DNA from: Fomes fomentarius
Taxonomy: Eukaryota > Basidiomycota > Agaricomycetes > Polyporales > Polyporaceae
Assembly: GCA_022606135.1 (NCBI GenBank)
Contig: JABYQN010000006.1
Span: forward strand, 1,922,001-1,986,000
DNA: 64,000 nucleotides
Direction: 5' to 3'
Below, piece by piece: positions 45,471-57,824 of this stretch (within the stretch, counting starts at the first letter, position 1; every line of letters begins with the position of its first letter). The notes under the pieces are model-generated. The model was not told the origin of the DNA, searched no databases, and saw only the letters and a program-made list of their open reading frames with translations. Made by a program: the position numbers and the translations under genes.

Positions 45471-48400
45471 TCAAGAGGAAAGGCGTATGCGTACTGTGTC
45501 CGAGGAATCGAGGCTGTCTTTCCCGTTGTGCTTCCTCCTGAACAAGCTGATAGCCCGTTTGCGCATGCCCTCCCGCTTCGGGCTAATCGTTGCGTTCCCA
45601 TCTGGTATTGACTCCGGCTCCGACGTGAAGAAAGGCGGCTCCGATATTGTCGAGGAGATGCGTTGCGACTGAAGCAAGTCCCTTGACTTGCGTGCATCGA
45701 GTGACTTCCGTGACGTTTCACTAGACGCGGTGGTAGGCCTGCTGCGACTCTTCAGTAATTTGGGTGTGTTGGGGCTACCAGGCCTATCGTGTGTATCCTT
45801 CCTCGAAGCAATCCACTTGGTCTTGCTTATCAGCTCTCGCGCAACCGGTAGCACAGGGACCAAAGGCTGCTGGAAAGCAACCTTCACCCAACCACGCCAG
45901 TTGCGGCCGGACGGAATGAATTGATCGACCAGCTCCTCGAACTGTCATAGTGTCAGAGAATGCAACGACAAACAAGCGTCAGAGAGAACAATCAATACTC
46001 ACGCTCCACGTCTGGTTACGATACTCGAGGTCGCGCGTCCGTATCCGTGCATCGCGACAGAGGAACGAGTCTTCCTTCGCGATACTCAACAGTAGATGCA
46101 GACTGGAGACCATTTCAGCTCCCAGATCCGCTCAGGGCAGACAACAAAACATACCTCGCCACCTTGACTTTGACGAAGGTCTTCTGCGAAGCTCGCATTT
46201 TCATCTCCGCCGCGTCGTCCGACTCCTGCTTACGCTGCCTGTCCCTGGAGTCGAACGTTCCCTTTGTGGTGGTTGATAACGTAGGCTTTGACATCGCGAG
46301 TGCGTCTGTCGACTTAGTCCTCAACGACGACGACGAGTTCGTCCTATGTATACGTGGCACTTGCAACGAGTCCTGCCGCGCGCCGCGCAGGTCCGTGAAT
46401 GAGCGCGACGTCCCCAGTCTCCTCAGCGGCGACGGCGCAAGCCTGTTTGCATCGAGGGACTTGCGTGGGTGAACGTCGAAAGAGGCGTGGCGCGGAGAGT
46501 CAGTGTAGGTGAAAGCGGGGAGGTCAACGGACTTCTTGGTATCGGCGGTGGCGATGTGCTCGGGAATGACGAATGACTCCGTCTGCGATACCTCCTGCTG
46601 GCGCGTCCGGCGTGCAGGCCAAAGGTAGTCCATGATCTTGCGGCCGACACGGATGTCGATCTGCAACCGCATGGGGTGGAAAGAAAGATCGAATTCCTCA
46701 TAAATAGTGATGCCACCGACGGGAGGGAGCACAGTCCAGTGGGCCAGGAGGAAGAGCTTCCGCTTGACTAGAGGATGCGTGGAGGGCTCATCATACTTGG
46801 ATAGAATTTCGGTCCACTCCGCATCGGCTGCACCGTCGAACGCCTGCAGGTCGCCAACCGCAAGGTTGTTCACCGTCGAACTGTCGTGTCGACTGAGCCA
46901 GTAGAAGTCGGTAACCCTGATCGAGATCTTCGCGAGAAGTTGATCGTGCTGGTCGAGCATCCTCCAGGAGACCTCTTCTGACGACGCATGTAAAAGCAAA
47001 GCGGACTTCTGATCAGACTCGTTGTTCGCCTTATCCTGCGCGAGCTTGATCGCGTCGAAGATCAGGTTCAGTTCCTCCACCAACAGAAGGATATGAGCAT
47101 CAATCTTCAGCAGTTCAACGCGCCCTGGGTTTCCAAGGCCACGCAGCTTCTGCTCCGCATCGTTTTTGGTCTCCAACGCCTGGCGAAGGCGCTGCTGCAT
47201 GCCTGCGACGACGTCCGCGGCGGATGCGAGGTTAGTGAAATCGTAGCTAAACAACAAGCCCTCCAACTTCTCGGCTCGAGTCTTGTGTGCGGCGTCGGTG
47301 AACAGGATGAGATTCGTCACGATGCTAGAGATCGCCTGAAAGTGCTGGTCGTTCGCAGACACTGTGAAGCGTGGTACGTGCACGCGAACAAGATCCTAAT
47401 TCAAATGGAGAGCATTCAGTCACAACCCCACCGCCATCAACCTTGACAGACATACAGTTTGATTCTGTAGATGCGCATGTGCTTGCTGACTGTTTTTGGC
47501 TACAGATGTCACATCGTTCCGCAACCGAAGACGGTTGAATTTGTCGTAATGGAATGTCGCATCCGTTTGAGGCACTAGACGATCGAAATCGCTGTTGTCT
47601 GCCCGCAAGTCGATCAGCACTTCCAAGGGAACGGAATCTTTGCCCGAAGTGTTGGTTGCGGATGGGGAGAACGTTTGCAGGCCAGTGAGCCAAGCGAAGT
47701 TCCTGTGAATGCTTTGTAAGAGGACCGTTCACTAACGCGTAGGATTGTACACTGACCTGTTCATGACCTTGCCACTGACGGGGTCGTGCTCGTTTGCATT
47801 GTCCATGATCGAAAATGTCTTCAGCTTACCCTGAACAGCGGCCAGGATACAGACCGATTCGTCATCGTCATTGCTACGCAGGACAATCTGTGGCTTGAGA
47901 AGGAGGCAGAAGTGACCCTTCCTTGCAGAAACACCCTCCGCCCATCCCTGTAATGGATCCACGGAAGACGGAAGCTTGGATACGGTCTGTGGAACAAACT
48001 CGACAGTGGGTGCAGACGAGCCACCTTCACCAACGAGGAATTTCTTGACGGCAGTGGCTGCCGCCTGAGCACCACCAGCAGGACCCTTGTGCGTTTCATG
48101 ATGTTCACGATGAACTTCTGCAAGTGCCGCCTGTGCCTGATCTCGGATAAATTTCACAGCGCTACAGAGATCAAATCAGTACAAGCGATAACATGTTTTT
48201 GGGTGGCAAACAGACCGTTGAGCCATGTGATACTCGAAGCCTCTCCGAGAGCGAGAGCAGTAGTAGTACTGCATCATAATCTGGGGGAAAGTGAGTCTCG
48301 ACTGAAACTTCATCATGCATGACTTACATCTCGTATCGCATTGTCCATGATGATGTGAGGACAATGCACCTGGTACACGTTATCGAACCCTGACCACTCT

Positions 48401-51400
48401 TCCGGCGATACCAAGTCTGTCGGCATGTAGTAGCTCGAGTTGCGCTTACGAGCAGACCCGCGAGACGCCATCTCGACTTGGCGAAGTTGCGAGATATAGC
48501 CCTCAAGCAGTGCGATCATCCGAGGAAGATCGTTTGTGCCACGCCATTTCTACAAAGGAGCGAAATGTGAACTTAATGATCACGCTAAGAGGGTGATTTG
48601 CTTACCACATTGCCACTCTCTTCCGCAGATTCCGGATACTGCTGGTTCTCTGCCCATCTGGTCCTCTTGGTCTCATGGTGCACCTTCTGTCGTAATTTTT
48701 CTACACGTTCGGAAGCTAGCTCCATCTGCACCTGTGAAACGGCTGTTGAAAGTGTCAGCCAGGTGATTGCCTTCACAAGTCCTTTCTCACATGGTTCTTT
48801 TCCAAGGAAACAGACGTGAGTGTCTTCTGATCCAAATTTGGTTTGCACGTTAGGCCGCTCGGCGATGTCAGGGTCTTCTTCATCGACTCCCTTGAAGTAT
48901 GTGAAACGAGGGCAGGAGACAGTGGGAAGGAGGAATATTTCCGGCTCATCTGAGGACTCGTCCTCGTCAATCGCAAAGTCATCCATGTCGACCCAGTTAG
49001 AGAGATGGTCAATAGGTGTAAGGTTGTTTCTTGTCCGATAGTTGCTGACCATTGGCGAATACTCGATAGGCGTGCATTGCTTGAGTGGATCCGAGAATAC
49101 TGCGAGCATCGCACGTAGATCAAGGCCCTTGAGAACAACTTCGATGGCGTAGAAAGGTTTGTGATAGACAGTCTTCGTGCCCCCTTCAGTTGGCTCCGTC
49201 GTCTTGGTGTCTCGCTGGTGCATGTCCACCCGGAACTCTTCGATGAGAGCCTTGACGCCAACGTATGGCGTGACTCCGTCAGCCCAAGCATCTTGCGAGT
49301 CGTCGACATAGACATGTGAGATGAACACTTGAGGGACCGTGATTCGATACTTCAACGTTGCCAAATGCTGTCCAAGTTTCGGCGAAATTGGTCGCTTGCG
49401 AGGATAGAGCGCCCCCTGTCGTACCGGTAATGACAGAGCGCTGTTGAAGAGATGCCACCACGACCAGAAATGGGAGAAGATGTGAGGGGATAGATGTAGA
49501 TTGCTTGAATCGATATGCGCCGACTTCCGGAAGCCTGAGGTGAGCGATATTGACATATGGATGAAGTCCGATCTGAAGCCGTTGTACGAATCGCCTGACG
49601 ACTAGAACCATGTCAGCATAGCACGTGGCAGTAGCTGCAAGTGACCAACCTTGATATCAGGCACCCTATCCTTCCACTCGAGTTTGACATCATAGTGGGG
49701 TTTGAAGTCGAACAAGCGGCATTCCCGGTCGAATGGTTTACCTGAGCATCGCGTGCACTCTGGACCGCATGCCCTTTCAAGAACGAACCCCACGCCGAAA
49801 CACACGCCCGAACGGAACTTCGCGCAGACAGTCTGAGCACGCCTGTACTCAGTCTCAGTCGGCGAACTTGTGCCATCGCCATATGAGTTCTCGATGCTAA
49901 AAAGAGTGAGAAGGATGGCCGCAGACGAAAGCATGAAGTCCGGCTTACTTCGGGATGATCACTAGCATCTTGTCGCTTATTACTTGAATCAATTCATGAG
50001 CTTCATTTGGCTGCCCGATGAGCAACTGTGGATGGCCCTTCCAGCAGAGTGCAAACCCGGCTCCATGACCACGAATCTCGTAGGGATCGCGCGAACCTAA
50101 AGAAAGCAGTGTCAATACCAATGCACATCGTGATGCACAACACGTACCTTTCATGTGCAGATGGACCTCGCCCCTGAAAAGCACCTTGACGCGCCAGTGG
50201 AAGACTAGCTTCAACTGTGGTAGATGTCTCAGTAAACATTCTCTTCGAGCGCAACATTGTGCGCACCTTGTCCCAGAAGCCAATCGCCGGCGAGCTATCG
50301 CGCGGGGAATGCGAGAGTGTATCGATGACACGCATCAGGTCTTGAGTAACAGCACCGTAGCTGACTCCCCAAGAGAAGTCTGTGATGCCGTCCGTCATGA
50401 CTTTAATGGTCGGCCTTGCATAACTCTTCACCGGCATGAGGGTCTTGGGTATCCGGATAGAAAGTGAGGACGCGCCAAGCATTCCACTGTCAGCCTTGAC
50501 AACCTCGCAAAGAACCCATTCTACCGAGTTCGCAGTGCCCATCTCCTCCGCGACGACAATGTCGCTATCGAAATCTAGAGCCGCATGTGATGGGTCAGAT
50601 GAGGGCGGGATGTGGAGCAATGGAAGTGGATATGCTCGCAATCCTAGTTTCAGAGATGACACCGTGAAATGGATGTGTATGGGCACCAAGAGGGAGAAGG
50701 TGGTGTCATGGGGTAGACCATGGCCAGCCTCGTGCAGGAAATCAGGGATCGACTGATATGGGAAGGATGGTGGAGTGATAGAGAGTGACAGTTGGTTGAA
50801 TGTTAAGCGAACGAGTGGTGGTACCGGTGGAATCCGATTGAGGGAGACCATATCGTTGTTGTCCGTCTCGGAAATGCGCAGGGAGCCGACCGACGCCTGC
50901 AAATGTGCCTCTTCGCGTTCTGTCTGCAATGAATGAGCCTGCTCAATTGCGGCCTTCCACGCTACCCCATGAACTTGATCGAGTCGATTGCGAGCATCTG
51001 TGATAGAAACGGTGTGCTTCGACCCGAATTGGAAGTCGGACTCGGGATGATGCAGGGAGGAAGAGGAAGCAGCCGGTTTCGGAGATGTGATCGTTTCCAC
51101 CTTTGCCCGGAATGCCTCATCGCGTTCGTGTCTGAGGCGTGCTGCGTCAAAACCGGCCTTCCAAATGAGTCCCAACCGTGATTCCACCTTGTCATCCGCG
51201 GCCTCCACGACAAGCCTGCCGAGCTCGATATGGACATCTGGAATGCGCTTTGCGTCTTCCTCTGGAGGAGAGGGTGGATCCGAGTACTGCCCTGAGGCGA
51301 CCATACGAACCAAATTCTTGACACTCTTGATCGTGAGGTTGATGTCAAGAATCAAGTCAGCCAAGACAAAATCGAAGGGAATGCGCAAGCGCCCGCTGTC

Positions 51401-54400
51401 CCCCTTGACGTGGACGCGATGAGGAGAGTCCGGAACTAGTTCGACACGCCAGCGAGGCAGTCGGGCCAATTCTTCCCATTCCTCTTTCTCTTTGCCGTTG
51501 CGCGTAATCGGAACGTTGACTCCAGCTAGTATATGATCCCACTCGGCCACGACCTTACGGTCGGGAGAGATCCGGCACGATAGAGCGCAGACGCGTAGGA
51601 ACATCTTGCTGAGGAGCGGGAATCCCCATAGCAATTGAAGTTGCCTGAGGTGGCACTGTACGCTGAATTGAAGGGTAGAGGGTGGTCGAGGAGTGCTGAT
51701 AGCTGGCATAGGTCGGGAAGGAAGCAGGGTCTGGAACGTGTGGACTGCAAGGAGCGCATTATAGATCTGCGAGAGATGCATGACCGCTTTCACCCTTGGT
51801 ATAACCACTTCGACTTGGCAATGGTCCAGAGTGTTCGGTAAAGGAATGCCGTTTGGCCTGTCACCTGACACGACGACATTGACGTCCAGGTTGCCGATGT
51901 GCAGGAATTCCAGCGAGCGATGGTGCACACTGCTGTCGCTCACGCCGTACGGATCATCGGCTGCAAATGGCGTAGACAACGCGTCTCTCAGCACGATGTC
52001 CCACAAAGCAACTTGGATCAACGCGCGTGAGCTCTCGGCGGAGGACGATAAACCCGGCTCGGTGACGGCGTGAAGGACCTGTTCTGCGGGAAGCGAGAGC
52101 CGCTCTCGCTGATGACTTCGGGATACGACAGAGGCCATCCTAGAGCAGTGATTCGGCCGAAGTGCGCTATAGCTTAGGCAAATACCCATGCGACTGGCAA
52201 GACCGCGTGAGACATTGAGCGTGTCGCCTGGTGCGAGATCCGGAGAGGTCATGAAGAGCATGAAGCGGCTTATCGAGAACGACGCCACAACACCGAAGGG
52301 GAGTTGGTCAAGGAGACGTTGTGTAGGTCCGAGAGCTTGTGGTTTCGAGTGTCCACCCGTACGGGCGAGAATACATGACAATGCCTTGATCACGTTTGGT
52401 TGCCAGAGCTCCACGGAGATGTCGTCCGTGGTGCATTGGCACTGGGTATAGATGGACGGCACATCCAAAGACACCAAACCCTTGGTCTCATCGACAAATT
52501 CTCCCTGTCCATGTCCCGTCCCGCCAACGTGGACGGAGTCGAGTTGGAAGACGGTTTCGTTCGGGTACGACGCCGCAAGAAAACTCTGCGGGCGAGAGCC
52601 TCGCATGTGTGCGTCAGGTCCAAACCAGACTTTGGCATATGTCCTATTCAGTACGAAGCCATAGCGGAATTCCATGTCAAGGCCCACGTAATCACGCTCT
52701 ATGTTACCAAAAAGAGCGTCCGGACGTGAGGTGAAATGCGATTCCACATGACCGGAGAGGCCATCGGACCTTGCTTCCAACACGAATGGTCCCTGGTCAT
52801 CCTGGGTTGTGGGAGAGATGAGGCGTAGCACGACCTCGCGGACGTGGACTCCAAGGGCGACTTTGGGTATTGGCGCCAGAATCGACGGCAGGAGAGATTG
52901 TCCATGAATGGTCTTCTCAAAGTCCGGTCGCCCTTCCTTCTGTATGAGCTTTTCCAACATATCTAGTCGCTCCGTGAGCTCCACTGATGCCAAGGACATG
53001 TTTGACACGAGGAGCTGGGCATTCGGGTCACCTGTGAGGAAGGGAGTGCCCCCTAGCCATGGAGACGGCCACTGTGTCACAAGAGAGTCCCATCTGAAAG
53101 ACTGCAGCGTGAGGACCCTTAAGTGATCCATGAGTTCCCCCACGCCATTTCTGTCAAGCGTCAGTTTCTTGGCCACGAGGACAAGAGAGTATACGTCGGA
53201 GGCACAGTCCGCAGTTGCCCCAGTCCCCTTCCCAAGCCATTCCTTATGAATGCCGCTACGGCTGGGATGACTGAGCCCTGCTTTAAGGTTGACATCTTCG
53301 AAAGTCGCGTGGAAGACAGAAGGCGCATTGCCGAGGAGTATTTCCGGTTGGTGACTGACATTCAAGCGCACGAGCTTGACTTCCACCGCCTTTATATACG
53401 AGACTAATGGCAGCGGCTCCCGGGACTTGATCCATAATCAGCGCAGCGTTCGTACTAGTCATGATGGTACGCACGAGTGGTCGAGGAGGATGTTTGAGAT
53501 CGACACTATTTTTCGCAGCCCATTTCCAACGCATTGAGGCCTACAGAACGGCTCAGATATTTGTAAGGTCCACAATTCCTTTCGTTTGCTTACGGAAAGT
53601 GCACCCATGAAGGGCGACACTGGCGATAAAGGTGATCTCCAAGCCGTAGAGGGTTGCGGAGACGCAGCATAAGGGAGAGGAGATGGAATTAGCACCGACG
53701 CCTTGGGGATATTGTCTGGCGTACTCCGACGCTCCTTCATCATCTTCACTATCTTCCCCACAACGTCCAGTTGCACATTCACTTGGCCGAGGTCCAGAGC
53801 GACATCACCGCTACGTGTTTCAATCCCTTGGTGTGGGTTAAGGCGCGCAGCGACTGCGAGCTTGACGACAGGAACATCCAAGAAGTGGTTACCTCTATGG
53901 GTTCCTGGACAAACATGAGTAAATGGCGCTGAGCGCATGCATCTTGACAACTCACCGGCGAATAGTTCGCTGCTTTTGTCCACAATGCCAGTAACGGTGT
54001 TAACTTGCAGCGCAATGGATGCAGCTACTTGAGTTGCCCCCCACGCACGATCCCATGTCCTCTTGAAGCTACTCTTTACCCTCGCGTTCCAATCGGCGAC
54101 ACTTGCAAACCTCTTATGACCCGCTTTGACGGTGTCCACTGACACAACGCTGGGAAGATATGCGAGAGAAACGGAAGAATGAAGTCTCGCCTGCCCCACA
54201 GAAAGTCTGACACCCGGGATTGCCGCGAACAACACCGAAGCGGAGTCAAGTTCGAAGTCCAGTCCATTCGTCACCACGGGCAATGCGCGTATGAGGAAGC
54301 GGAGTGATGCGACGAAGAATCTCCGCACCGCTGGGCGACAGTACGGCTCCAAGGTAGTATAGGCGGAGGAGAGGATCGTCCATACGACCTTCCACAGGCG

Positions 54401-54811
54401 ACGTGCAAGACGCGAGGGTGTAGGGCGAGAACGCCTTCGGGTCTTTAAGAAATTGTGACGGATGTTGGTTTGCTCGTCTAATTCCAGCGACAATCCTTGG
54501 ACTTGAATGGAAAAGCGAGTGGCCGTTCTGAAAGAGGGCCTGTGGTATGATATTCCTATTCGCTCGACCCTCCACGTACCACCGCCAGTCTTAAAGTACA
54601 CTCCGCGAACTGAACGGAGACTAATGCTCCGGACACGAAGACGGCTGGAGACGAGCCTGACCACCGTAGGCCCGATGTACGTCCGGAGCAGGAGTGAAAG
54701 CGTCAGGATCCGGATAATCCATATGACGATGGTCGACCACAGCGAGAGATCGTCCAGGGGTCGTAGTATAAGAACGCGAAGTATGAAGTCCCTGCTCGAG
54801 TGCATTTGCAT
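45471..54811 (-). CDS. FMP27: FMP27/BLTP2 (Hobbit)-type bridge-like lipid transfer protein
   Basis: Sixteen exons give about 2838 aa: 54811-53956, 53904-53594, 53540-53475, 53389-50267, 50214-50148, 50096-49949, 49896-49650, 49601-48791, 48742-48606, 48549-48328, 48280-48216, 48161-47757, 47702-47456, 47395-46155, 46102-46003, 45941-45471. The N-terminal hydrophobic helix (LSLWSTIVIWIIRILTLSLLL) would anchor it in the ER. Diagnostic segments are AIGFWDKLKLVFHWRVKVL (GFWDK, near residue 1450), MKGSRDPYEIRGHGAGF, SFWSWW-like HFWSWWHLFNSALSLPVRQG, SNWVDMDDF and the C-terminal ARIRTRDLEYRNQTW. Family proteins form long hydrophobic grooves that move lipids at ER-plasma membrane contacts. The single 3.1-kb exon carries most of the repeating groove. 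The joint between exons 3 and 4 is uncertain (see findings). The ATG at 54805 is an alternative start. Confidence 0.92.
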
Positions 54812-55358
54812 GAATGAGCGACGAGAGAGACTCTGTCCGGAAGACTGGAGGCGAATGGGGAGTAGGAGACAAGAGGCAGCGTGTGGGGTGTAGTGAGCGC
54901 AAGGACCGTAGTGATTACTGGGCACGCAGAGAAAGCATATAGTTGTCGGTCGGGGTGCGCAAGATGGCCACGAAGGTTAGGCCACGTCGATGAGGGATGT
55001 GCATGAGCGGCGCGACGCCGCGAGTTGCGAGAGTAATTGCACCGCTCCAGCGCGGTGTCCGGAGGCGTCGGGGTTCGGCCACGTGGATAATGGGCGCTCC
55101 GTCCTACCACATCTAGATCTGTCTCACTTCACTCAAGTCCTCTATGGCAGGTTGGTCGATTGTAGACGTATACAAAGGGGAAACTGCGGCAGGGGCAGCA
55201 AGTACGACACAGTATATAGTTTTCTGGACTTCGACGATGCGCCCCAGTTGCCTGGCACAACAAGTCCGACCGCTCTTTGAGGAGCTTTGGTACGGAGTCA
55301 AAGACCGCACTGGAATTTACCCCTCTTCCAAGTCCAGTTCAAGCACACTGTATCTGAG
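54812..55358. other. Intergenic region between FMP27-like gene and DPB2
   Basis: About 550 bp with the FMP27-like promoter and the DPB2 3' flank. The frame of the first FMP27-like exon stays open upstream to about 54925 but offers no ATG there. No other gene is supported. Confidence 0.45.
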
Positions 55359-57699
55359 TCAGTGGCGATATATATTGATGCCAGCAGGGACGTACCATTC
55401 TTCGGACTCTCTCCGAACTGGCGCATATGCTGAGAATGTGTACGTATTGCCAACAAACCGACCAGGGTTGAATACATGACAGCCTTCGTACGTCATCTGG
55501 AATCGGTCGTACTTGTCCGCCAGCACAACCTGGAGAATATGGCACATCAATTCGGGACTCAACCCTAGGGGTAAGTTGCGGACTTACCGCTGTTGGCAAT
55601 GGATACAACCGTAGGGCGTGGTCATAGTCAGATAGCGTCGGTTGTATCGACGTTGTCACCGGCATGAGGTGACTTTGGTCCAAGATGGTCTGCACCAGCT
55701 ATCGGCGGTTCAGCGGCCCATGAATAGGTGATTTCCGAGTCAACTACTCACATAGCGTTTCAAGTCGTCATTCTTCACATCTGGCTTCACACCCACTAGG
55801 TTGCGGAGCATCCTCGACATCAAGTCTTCCCGGAAGATCACAATTTCTTGCTCGAAGAATTTGATACGACACGGATTGCTGGCAAAATGGACGTGTGGCA
55901 CACGAGACTTCAGTCTTGAGACAAAAGAAGGAAGGATGGGTCTGCGCGGAATAACAGAGTTGACCGTGATGTCGAGGGGCCCAGGAACGAGAACAAAATG
56001 AGTTGTGCGAGTGATTAAGGGATAACTGGCGATGAGGTCGGCCAGCGCGTCGAAGTTATCTGTAGGGTAACGTAAGTTTGCATGGAGTGGGTGCACTGGA
56101 ACTCGTGCCTTGATACTTCCGGACTTCCCGCCCGTTCCCTTGAGGAATACCAGTGCTAGTAAAGTTCCCACATAGAACGATAACTTTTGGAATGAAACTG
56201 TTCTCCATGCAGTTGTCAAACATTTTCCGCAACCCAAGAAGCGTGTCAGGCTTATCCAGCCAGACGTCTGAGAGCACGAAGAATCTCAAGTCCGGGAGCT
56301 CGAGCTGCACACGACTGGTGAATTGTTTCTACATGCCAGGTCAGCTGATTACTGCAAACATCGCATGATAACTCACATCCTCGAGCAGTGTAGTCGCACC
56401 TCGACCGAGGAAATCAACGTGTCCAAAGATTGATCGCGCTGTCTCCCGACTCTCACATGGAGGATGCCCAATAGCGATGACGAGCAAGGTGGCGTCTTCG
56501 GTATAGTCACCTTCTACCAGCGCAAAACAACCTTCAGTGAAGAGACCTTCACTCGGTTGATCCTATAGTACATCTCGTCAGTGATACAGAAAGAAGAGGC
56601 CAGAGATCCCTTACCAATTGCGAAAAGTCGAGTTCTACAAGCCCATCCTGATCCTCAAGACAAAGCTTGCCTTCCTTGGAGTGTGTCAGCATACCGAAGA
56701 GGAGAAAACGATCTCCCGGTCGACCAAGGAGTTGCTTCGTTGATCTCAGCTGGACAAGTGAATATGATCAATGCCCACTGGCCCTTACATCAGAGTGTTC
56801 TGACGGTACGTACGGTCAAAAGATTCTCTCGGTCCTTTGAGGGCAATGTCGATGGAGAAAAGTGGTCATTTCGTAAGACGCATTGTTTGATGACGTTAAG
56901 TCTGTTCCGCATCGCTGTGATTCTCGAATCAGCAGAGCCCGATGATGTCAGCGGGCCTTGCGCCCTGGAAATGGTTGGTTAGTAAGATTCTAGATTAAAC
57001 ACGGCCGAAACGCACCTCTCGAAGGTACTGCGTTCTGTTGACCAATGCCACGGCGGCATCTCGTAAGCATTAATTATGTAGAGGTGACTATCAGGGTCCA
57101 GCTGAGAGTGTCCTTCCTCTCCAGTGTCTTCTCCGTTCTGGAATGTTTCGTACACTCGATGAAGTACATCGAGTGCCACCTTCATCTGGGCGTCTGTAGT
57201 TGTGTCAGGAAAGGTCCAAGGCATAGCGGACAGCCGATTACCATCTTGTTTGTTGTATTCCTTCGCTATCCATTCTATTGAGAATTCGACATCGCCGTCC
57301 CTAATCTCATGTCGGTCGAGTAGGTCTTCTAGGAACTCTAACGATTCGGGGCCCAAAGAGTGACCATATTTCCTAAAGACCTGTATACTTGTCAGCTATA
57401 GATGCATTTCATCTAACCCCAGGGCATCCGACCTTGATGATGACTTGTCTTCTGTCCCCATGTGGTTTGCAGCGGTTGGTGTTCACACTGGTGGTTGAGG
57501 CAAAGGGTGGACTCCGGGCGTATTCTACGGTTGCACATCAGTATCCATCAAGCGCAAGTACATCAATAAGCGTCTCACCAATGCTGCGACCGGTTGCTTG
57601 CTGGGGCCAAGCGAAGGGATAGACGAGAGTGTGAAAGCAAGACGCGTCGAACGCGACCCGTGTGGCTGTGACCGCACGTAACGCGACGCGTCCTGCCAT
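55359..57699 (-). CDS. DPB2: DNA polymerase epsilon subunit B
   Basis: Eleven exons, 57699-57579, 57524-57433, 57380-57242, 57193-57016, 56964-56814, 56749-56615, 56562-56377, 56328-56103, 56059-55752, 55698-55588 and 55529-55359, give about 605 aa. The N-terminal helical domain has [20 protein letters not shown]. The OB-like and inactive phosphoesterase parts have [72 protein letters not shown] and [20 protein letters not shown]. These are specific for Dpb2/POLE2, the essential structural subunit of the leading-strand polymerase and a CMG contact. The first two exons are poorly conserved, so the start at 57699 is tentative. Intron 57241-57194 is 48 nt with no stop and could be read through. 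The eighth intron donor could be GT at 56102 or GC seven bases upstream. Confidence 0.9.
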
Positions 57700-57824
57700 A
57701 TAGAGCGACTCACGCCACAGTCTCCGCTTCTGGTTGTTCTGGACCTTCTGGTCGACCTACCTTACACTGTCCCCGTACCCCCGACATCCTCTGCCATACC
57801 TCTGGCGGAAACTCCAGTGCTCAG
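57700..57824. promoter_or_regulatory. 125-bp bidirectional promoter between DPB2 and the PHAF1 homologue
   Basis: Only 125 bp separate the proposed start codons of two divergent genes. No TATA box is evident. If the DPB2 start proposed here is too far upstream, the true gap is somewhat larger. Confidence 0.45.

Noticed and set aside
54812..54925. Upstream extension of the FMP27-like first exon
   Set aside because: The frame is open but has no ATG, and the family starts with a hydrophobic anchor shortly after 54805-54811.
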